From Solobacterium sp. (GTDB lineage Bacteria > Bacillota_I > Bacilli_A > Erysipelotrichales > Erysipelotrichaceae), in NCBI GenBank assembly GCA_016291725.1, contig JAEEYJ010000052.1, forward strand, positions 1-18,188: a DNA stretch of 18,188 nucleotides, given 5' to 3'. Shown piece by piece: positions 13,798 to 18,188 of the stretch (position 1 is its first letter; each line of letters opens with the position of its first letter). Under the pieces are notes generated by a model that saw only the letters and a program-made list of their open reading frames with translations, was not told where the DNA came from and did no database searches. Position numbers and translations under genes: made by a program.

Positions 13798-14818
13798 ATT
13801 CTACATCCTCCCGGGCTGTACCGCTCACAAGACTTACAAGATCATCCAGGTACAGGACAAGCCCGCCGTGGCGCATGCCTCCGTACTGCTTCAGATCCCT
13901 GCGGATCTCATCATCGTCTTCCTGAGGGCGTTCTTCCTCTTCCCTGCCGGTGCATATGGTGCCGAACCCGGGGAAAACCAGCTCTGCGTCCGCAAAACTG
14001 CCGTCTTCATTCCTCCTCGCACCGGATGCAGGATTCCGGGAATCCAGCAGGAAATACGGCACATCGGCTGCTGTGTCCATCCTGTCCGCGGCTTTCTTTC
14101 TGCCGTATTCAGCGCTTTCCATGCAATCCAGCCATCCGGACAGCCCCGGTGTACGCTCATCGAAATACCGGCGCTCCGCCTCACAGTTCTCCCGGACATA
14201 GACCAGACAGCTGCGAACCAGATCCTCCATCAAAGAGGTTACATCTTCCAGCCTTGCAAAGGCGATCTCTGCGCTGATCCGCCAGCGCTCCCTGCCGTCT
14301 GAACCATGCGGCCCACAGGTATATACATCCCGGAAAGCAGCAGCGTACGCTTCCGTACGCAGTGCATCGTCTTCCGTATACGGTGTGCTCAGCCACACAA
14401 ATCCCTGGTTCTGGAAGAATTCGTGTACTGCCATGATCAGAGCAGAACGGACACGGTACAGTGCCGACCAGTGCGGTGTACGCATGCGCAGATGCAAAGC
14501 ATTCAGCCTGTCCACGTACCCCGGTGCACATCTGCCTTCACACAGAACTTCCGTTGCCCTGATTTCAAACGGATACGCTTCACCGGGTGTCTGTACATAC
14601 CGGCCGGTAACCGATACAGCGCTTCCATCGGGAAGATCCATCGCTGGATATACCACTCTGGCATACGCAAAATAGGTTCCGTCACGGAAAGTGAATCCAT
14701 CCGCCTGGGCGGAACACACCCAGCCCTGCAGAAAAACATACTCTGCCTGGTCCTTTTCCAGATCAGAGCCGCTGCAGGTCATTTCATACAGTTCGCGTAC
14801 TGTGACTTCCATCAACAT
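13796..14818 (-). CDS. Asparaginyl-tRNA synthetase-like protein lacking the class II catalytic residues
   Basis: The 340-residue product resembles AsnRS end to end but is about 120 residues shorter. An N-terminal OB fold (about 25-92: FLQGWV, SVTGRYVQTPGEAYPFEI) would bind an anticodon or other nucleic acid. Next comes LHLRMRT (108-114) and the motif 1 helix-strand RVRSALIMAVHEFFQNQGFVWLSTP (122-146), close to AsnRS. After EAYAAAFRDVYTCGP (156-170) the motif 2 FRAE and its Arg are gone, replaced by HGSDGRERW. The segment carrying the VSGQ substrate loop is deleted. At the C-terminus the DLKQYG...H framework survives, but the motif 3 GLGFERL reads GLVLYLDDL, losing the Arg. It is therefore unlikely to make aminoacyl-adenylate. 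It starts 4 bases after rex and shares its operon. Paralogue with a regulatory or other role; unknown. Confidence 0.75.
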   Translation of the reverse strand: MLMEVTVRELYEMTCSGSDLEKDQAEYVFLQGWVCSAQADGFTFRDGTYFAYARVVYPAMDLPDGSAVSVTGRYVQTPGEAYPFEIRATEVLCEGRCAPGYVDRLNALHLRMRTPHWSALYRVRSALIMAVHEFFQNQGFVWLSTPYTEDDALRTEAYAAAFRDVYTCGPHGSDGRERWRISAEIAFARLEDVTSLMEDLVRSCLVYVRENCEAERRYFDERTPGLSGWLDCMESAEYGRKKAADRMDTAADVPYFLLDSRNPASGARRNEDGSFADAELVFPGFGTICTGREEEERPQEDDDEIRRDLKQYGGMRHGGLVLYLDDLVSLVSGTAREDVE

Positions 14819-14822
14819 CGTT

Positions 14823-15461
14823 CTACTGTCCCCATAAATCCATCGGTGCAGCATTCGCCTCGAACACCAGTTCCTGTATGCTGGATACCACGTCCACATC
14901 CTTCACGGATATTCCCGGAGGCACCCAGAAATGCTCCATACTGAAGTTCACGATACCCTTGATTCCATTGTCCACAAGCAGATTCACTGTCTCCTGCTCA
15001 TCCTTGGTGATGCACAGGATCGCTATCCGGCAGCCTTCCGGCATCCGTTCCGACAGTTCTGACAATGGATATACCGGAACACTCTCGTTTTCATGGTTTT
15101 CGGGATGAATATCAAAGGCGCATACAATTTCACCGACGATATGGTTCCAGTTATTGTAGTTCAGCAGTGCTCTTCCGAGATTGCCGCAGCCGACAAGTAT
15201 GATCTTTTCTCCGAAGTTCATACCCAGCTGTTCGCTGAACCTTTGGATGAGATTGTCTACATTGTAGCCGTAACCCTGCTTTCCCAGCTTTCCCAGAAAA
15301 CTGAAATCACGCCGGATGGTCGTTGATTCAATGGATACATATTCTGCCAGTTCCTTGGACATAATATGGTCCACACCCTCTTTTTTCAGCTTTCTCAGCG
15401 CTTTTAAATAAACAGGATACCTTTGAAAGGTCGCCTTGGGCACAATCCGTTTCTTATCCAT
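14823..15461 (-). CDS. rex: Redox-sensing transcriptional repressor Rex
   Basis: Rex represses fermentation and respiration genes and leaves DNA when NADH rises. The 212-residue product has an N-terminal winged helix (about 1-75: ATFQRYPVYLKALRKL, then MSKELAEYVSIESTTIRRDFSFLGKLGKQGYGY) and a Rossmann NAD(H) domain with LVGCGNLGRALL (89-100). An NFSMEHF element and a C-terminal helix for domain swapping follow (VSSIQELVFEAN). Length is as in other Rex proteins. Start ATG 15461 has AGGTGA 7 bases upstream; an in-frame ATG at 15482 overlaps the promoter -10 and would lie before the transcription start. It is followed by the AsnRS-like gene after 4 bases. No convincing Rex operator (TTGTGA-N6-TCACAA type) is visible at its own promoter. 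Confidence 0.95.
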   Translation of the reverse strand: MDKKRIVPKATFQRYPVYLKALRKLKKEGVDHIMSKELAEYVSIESTTIRRDFSFLGKLGKQGYGYNVDNLIQRFSEQLGMNFGEKIILVGCGNLGRALLNYNNWNHIVGEIVCAFDIHPENHENESVPVYPLSELSERMPEGCRIAILCITKDEQETVNLLVDNGIKGIVNFSMEHFWVPPGISVKDVDVVSSIQELVFEANAAPMDLWGQ

Positions 15462-15480
15462 ATTACTATCACCTGTCCCC

Positions 15481-15489
15481 ATTGTAGCA
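15481..15489 (-). promoter_or_regulatory. Extended -10 promoter of the rex operon
   Basis: On the minus strand this reads TGCTACAAT, identical to the element before the pseudouridine synthase. The predicted start, near 15474, lies at the first base of the Shine-Dalgarno AGGTGA, giving a leader of about 13 bases. The -35 is poor. Confidence 0.55.
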
Positions 15490-15523
15490 TGTTTTCCGGG
15501 TCTTGTGATAGAATACGGATTTT

Positions 15524-16534
15524 TCACGAATTGTGGGGCATTTCCAGTCCGGGATCTGCGGAATCCGTCCAGGTTCCGAAAGCCTGGTGCCGCCAGGCAG
15601 CGTATCCGGCTGCACCGATCATCGCTGCATTGTCCGTGCAGTATTTCAGCGGAGGAATGATCAGTTCTGTATCCGGAATTGCCTCCATGCGTTCAGTAAT
15701 CATCTCTCTCAGCCGTGAATTCGCCGCTACACCGCCGGCCAGCACCAGCATCGCCGGCCTGTATTCCTTGACTGCCGCGCAGGTCTTGTCCACCAGGCTG
15801 CCCAGCGCTGTTTCCTGGAATGCATACGCAACGTCTTCCTTGATGATCTCCCTGCCGGCTTTCTCCTCGCGCTGCACCAGCTGCAGTACGGCTGTCTTCA
15901 GACCGCTGAACGAGAAATCATACGGGCGGGCTGTCTTCGGTGTCGGCAGGTGGTAGTGCTCCTTCCCCTGCCTGCCCATTCTGTCCATCACCGGACCGCC
16001 AGGATATCCCAGTCCCAGTACTCTGGCTGCTTTGTCATAGGCCTCACCGATCGCATCGTCACAGGTCTCGCCGATCACTTCGTAATCCCAGTCATTCTTC
16101 ATCCACACCAGCTCTGTATGACCGCCGGAAATGACCAGGGCAAGAAGAGGAAACTTCAGCTCTCCTACAAAGGAATTCGCATAGATATGCCCGGTCAGAT
16201 GCTGGACGGGGACCAGTGGTTTACCATAGATGAACGCCAGCGTCTTGGCCGCCTGTACACCGACATGAAGAGAACCGATGAGACCAGGGCCCTGGGTATA
16301 GGCAACCGCATCAATCTCCTGCATGGATACACCGCTTTCCCGCAGCGCTTCCGAGATTACAGCCGAGACGTTCTCTACATGGATCCGGCTGGCGACTTCC
16401 GGCACTACACCGCCGTACAGCGTATGTACATTGATCTGGCTGGACACAATGCTGGAGAGGATTTCCCTGCCGTCTCTGACGACAGCACACGCTGTTTCAT
16501 CACAGCTGGATTCAATTCCCAATATCAGTGTCAT
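15524..16534 (-). CDS. tsaD: tRNA N6-threonylcarbamoyladenosine transferase TsaD
   Basis: Transfers the threonylcarbamoyl group to A37 of tRNAs reading ANN codons (t6A), working with TsaB and TsaE. The 336-residue product has the ASKHA fold: LGIESSCDET at the N-terminus, the metal-binding HLTGH (His112, His116), VISGGHTELV, FSFSGLKTAV, VLAGGVAANSRLR and CTDNAAMIG with the third metal-ligand Asp. SD AGGAGG with good spacing precedes ATG 16534. It is the last gene of the tsaE-tsaB-rimI-tsaD operon, 11 bases after rimI. Having all three Tsa genes in one operon points to a fully equipped t6A pathway apart from TsaC, which is not in the window. Confidence 0.97.
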   Translation of the reverse strand: MTLILGIESSCDETACAVVRDGREILSSIVSSQINVHTLYGGVVPEVASRIHVENVSAVISEALRESGVSMQEIDAVAYTQGPGLIGSLHVGVQAAKTLAFIYGKPLVPVQHLTGHIYANSFVGELKFPLLALVISGGHTELVWMKNDWDYEVIGETCDDAIGEAYDKAARVLGLGYPGGPVMDRMGRQGKEHYHLPTPKTARPYDFSFSGLKTAVLQLVQREEKAGREIIKEDVAYAFQETALGSLVDKTCAAVKEYRPAMLVLAGGVAANSRLREMITERMEAIPDTELIIPPLKYCTDNAAMIGAAGYAAWRHQAFGTWTDSADPGLEMPHNS

Positions 16535-16545
16535 TCCTGTACCTC

Positions 16546-16980
16546 CTACAGCGGCTTTACCATCAACCAGGCATCTTCGCCGTTGTCTTCATAATAGTTT
16601 TTCCGGGTATTGACGGTAATAAAACCGTTCTTTTCATAGAAGCGGATTGCCGCATCATTGGAAACCCGGACCTCCAGAGTGATATTCTCACACCCTGCTT
16701 CCAAGGCATCGGCGATGACGCGGTCCATCAACTGCTGAGCATATCCCTGCCGTCTGTATTCCTTACAGACACCGATGGTTGCGATCTCCGCCCGGTCATA
16801 AAGGATCCACCGGTCCACATAGCCGATGATTTCACCGTTTTCCTCAAGCACGTATACGGCTGCGAACGGATTGCCGGACAGTTCATATTCAAAGGCACTG
16901 CGCGGCCAGGGACTGGAAAACAGCTGCTGTTCCAGCTCTGCGATCCTGTCCAGGTCCGCTCCGCACATCTTTCTTATCAT
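16546..16980 (-). CDS. rimI: Ribosomal protein S18 alanine N-acetyltransferase RimI
   Basis: A GNAT enzyme that acetylates the N-terminal alanine of ribosomal protein S18. The 144-residue product shows the acetyl-CoA-binding RRQGYA (76-81) after the IATIGVCKEY strand, then LEVRVSNDAAIRFYEKNGF and a final MVKPL. It opens with IRKMCGADLDRIAELEQQLF and SPWPRSAF, as in RimI. The start codon overlaps the tsaB stop as ATGA, so translation is probably coupled; the ribosome-binding site itself is weak. Position between tsaB and tsaD is the common Firmicute arrangement. Confidence 0.94.
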   Translation of the reverse strand: MIRKMCGADLDRIAELEQQLFSSPWPRSAFEYELSGNPFAAVYVLEENGEIIGYVDRWILYDRAEIATIGVCKEYRRQGYAQQLMDRVIADALEAGCENITLEVRVSNDAAIRFYEKNGFITVNTRKNYYEDNGEDAWLMVKPL

Positions 16981-17570
16981 TTCTTCACCATATAGGCCGT
17001 GGCAGGCTTCAGGTATTCCGGAACGAGCAGATGTACATTTTCCACCAGCTGCCAGTCTTCCTTCAAGGCAAGGAAATGTTCAACCAGATCCGGATAAACA
17101 TCCTCTGCACCGATCAGATGACCGTCACCGATGATCTGCCTGTCTCCCGCAGCGATGCCCTGAACAGGAACAGCCTGTTCCTCTCCCTGAAGCAGACCAC
17201 GGTCATAGACAGCTGTATAGGCACGGCCGCCTCTGGCATCCAACAGCACCAGGCAGCTGTCTTCTCTGCCGGCGTACAGCCGCAATGTACTGACGGTATA
17301 CAGCGGAAGATTCTTCTGCGAAGCATAGACCTTGGCAATGCTCATGGCAATGCGTACCCCGGTATAGCTTCCTGGGCCGCGGGAGATGACAATACCATCA
17401 ATATCGTCCGGGGTCATCCCGCATTCATCAAACAGACGGATCAGACAAGGGAATATTTCTTCCGATTGTTTCTTCCAGCACTTTTCCTGTATTTTTCCAA
17501 GTACTCTGCTATCCTGCAGAAGGCCCAGAGTCAGGAATGCCGTGCTTGTGTCCATGCATAGCCAGTTCAT
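16977..17570 (-). CDS. tsaB: t6A modification partner protein TsaB
   Basis: TsaB dimerises with TsaD and supports t6A synthesis. The 197-residue product has the ASKHA N-terminal domain: CMDTSTAFLTLGLL, then SRGPGSYTGVRIAMSIAK (GPGSYTG motif) and the strand LVLLDARGGRAYTAVY. The C-terminal part is short and variable, as usual. SD GGAGG lies within tsaE, 7 bases before ATG 17570. It overlaps tsaE (ATGA) and rimI (ATGA), so the three are translationally coupled. Confidence 0.95.
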   Translation of the reverse strand: MNWLCMDTSTAFLTLGLLQDSRVLGKIQEKCWKKQSEEIFPCLIRLFDECGMTPDDIDGIVISRGPGSYTGVRIAMSIAKVYASQKNLPLYTVSTLRLYAGREDSCLVLLDARGGRAYTAVYDRGLLQGEEQAVPVQGIAAGDRQIIGDGHLIGAEDVYPDLVEHFLALKEDWQLVENVHLLVPEYLKPATAYMVKK

Positions 17571-18022
17571 TGTATTTCCTCCAGCAGTGCTTCATAGGCA
17601 GCACCGTGCGCTTCCAGAACAATCTCCCTTGCCGTGTCACCGGTCGGGCGGATTTCGATGGCGAGATACTCTTCGGGAAGAATGCCCGGAAAGAACTCCG
17701 ACCATTCGATCACCGTCAGTCCGCCGTTCTCAAAGTCATCTTCAAAGCCGAGATCCTGTTCGATTCCTTCCAGCCGGTAGGCATCGATATGATACAGGTC
17801 CATGGAAGTGCCATGATAGATTTTCTGAATTGTAAAAGTCGGGCTGGAGACCGTTTTCCTGACACCCATGCCGCGGGCTATTCCCTGCGTCATCGTTGTC
17901 TTGCCGGCTCCGATAATCCCTTTCATCAGAAACACCATATTCTCTTCAGCATGTGAGCCGAGCTGTTCTCCCAGCTTCTGTGTTTCTTCCAGATTCCCTG
18001 TTTCGATCGTGCGCATCTTCAT
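17567..18022 (-). CDS. tsaE: t6A modification ATPase TsaE
   Basis: The ATPase that drives turnover of the TsaB-TsaD complex. The 151-residue product has Walker A GIIGAGKT (35-42), where most relatives have GxLGAGKT, then SSPTFTI, LYHIDAYRLEG and the acidic VIEWSEFFPGILPEE. ATG 18022 is preceded by AGAGG at 6-base spacing; an ATG two codons further in is less well placed. It heads the tsaE-tsaB-rimI-tsaD operon, 45 bases downstream of the 5S rRNA gene. Its promoter adjoins the 5S terminator T-tract. Confidence 0.95.
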   Translation of the reverse strand: MKMRTIETGNLEETQKLGEQLGSHAEENMVFLMKGIIGAGKTTMTQGIARGMGVRKTVSSPTFTIQKIYHGTSMDLYHIDAYRLEGIEQDLGFEDDFENGGLTVIEWSEFFPGILPEEYLAIEIRPTGDTAREIVLEAHGAAYEALLEEIQ

Positions 18023-18049
18023 ACTGGACCTCTCATAAATCCATAGGCA

Positions 18050-18058
18050 ATTATAACA
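18050..18058 (-). promoter_or_regulatory. Extended -10 promoter of the tsa operon
   Basis: On the minus strand this is TGTTATAAT, a perfect extended -10 whose first T belongs to the T-tract behind the 5S rRNA. The -35 region falls in the 5S 3' end and does not resemble TTGACA. The start would be near 18043, about 21 bases before tsaE. Confidence 0.6.
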
Positions 18059-18080
18059 AAAAAAAGAACCGGCGGCGTGC
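18058..18080 (-). terminator. T-tract terminator behind 5S rRNA
   Basis: Eight T (minus strand, 18065-18058) directly follow the 3' end of the 5S gene. There is no separate hairpin, so the stem used is presumably the 5S terminal helix or its 3' structures. Moderate support. Confidence 0.45.
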
Positions 18081-18180
18081 TCGATTCACTATGGCAGGCA
18101 TAGCTATTTTTGCCCCTGGAGTGCTTAACTGCTGTGTTCGGGATGGGAACAGGTGTGACCACTCCGGTATCGTCACCGGA
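18068..18180 (-). rRNA. rrf: 5S ribosomal RNA
   Basis: The minus strand carries the 5S conserved core (ACACCTGTTCCCATCCCGAA, then CACAGCAGTTAAG). The ends pair as CCGGTG with CGCCGG to form helix I. Length is about 113 bases. It is the distal gene of an rRNA operon whose 16S and 23S would lie past the right edge of the window, and it runs in the same direction as the tsa operon. The exact ends are uncertain by a few bases. Confidence 0.95.
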
Positions 18181-18188
18181 TCTTGTTC

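Noticed and set aside
13360..14277. Plus-strand frame of 305 codons across the ABC-F/AsnRS-like junction
   Set aside because: It runs antisense to two supported genes and through their terminator, and its composition is that of a shadow frame.
15462..15482. Upstream in-frame ATG (15482) as the rex start
   Set aside because: It overlaps the -10 element and precedes the predicted transcription start; ATG 15461 has AGGTGA at the right distance and matches the family N-terminus.
15495..15535. Rex operator upstream of rex
   Set aside because: TTGTGA at 15503-15508 has no matching TCACAA half at the right spacing; the nearest TCACGAA is about 15 bases away and belongs to the tsaD 3' end.
1..18188. 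CRISPR arrays, insertion sequences, phage genes or a toxin-antitoxin pair
   Set aside because: I looked for direct repeat arrays, terminal inverted repeats, transposase or integrase motifs and small paired genes, and saw none; the genes are core functions.

Overview
The window looks like a core, housekeeping stretch of a moderately GC-rich Firmicute chromosome. The gene content suggests Erysipelotrichia or a relative; this placement is an inference from gene order and protein character, not a search result. Reasons: an ileS controlled by an isoleucine T-box, the Firmicute order sepF-ylmH-divIVA-ileS, a Rex redox repressor, a PPi-dependent phosphofructokinase, a compact MetK, and intrinsic terminators with T-tracts. 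There are no transposases, phage genes, CRISPR arrays or other signs of recent transfer.

Layout, left to right. 1-57: tail of an unrecognised gene (+). 74-1373: metK (+) with its own promoter, a structured leader of about 150 nt that I cannot match to a known SAM riboswitch, and a terminator. 1388-2038: a small protein (+) that looks like an endonuclease/exonuclease/phosphatase fold with most catalytic residues lost. 2033-2989: an RluA-type pseudouridine synthase (-), meeting the previous gene tail to tail with no gap. 3043-7593: division and translation operon (-), sepF, ylmH, divIVA, T-box, ileS. 7655-10430: two metallopeptidases (-), M3 then M42. 10507-10644: tRNA-Ser(CGA) (+), whose leader and trailer pair into one long helix. 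10652-10673: a shared terminator. 10681-13758: ABC-F ATPase then PPi-PFK (-). 13796-15461: rex, then an asparaginyl-tRNA-synthetase-like protein that lacks the class II catalytic residues (-). 15524-18022: tsaE-tsaB-rimI-tsaD (-), the t6A tRNA modification genes plus the S18 acetyltransferase. 18068-18180: 5S rRNA (-), the end of an rRNA operon lying beyond the window.

Most of the window concerns translation: tRNA charging (ileS and its T-box), tRNA and rRNA modification (tsaEBD, RluA family, S4 protein), ribosomal protein acetylation, ABC-F, tRNA-Ser and 5S rRNA. Septum proteins and central metabolism (metK, PPi-PFK, Rex) are interleaved. Genes within operons are packed tightly, with ATGA overlaps or gaps of about 4-13 nt. 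Almost every recognisable promoter is an extended -10 (TGnTAnAAT) with a poor -35.

The best candidates for something new are the metK leader RNA, the tRNA-Ser gene embedded in its own terminator helix, the AsnRS-like pseudoenzyme behind rex, the degenerate EEP-fold protein behind metK, and the HAGT version of the HIGH motif in IleRS.
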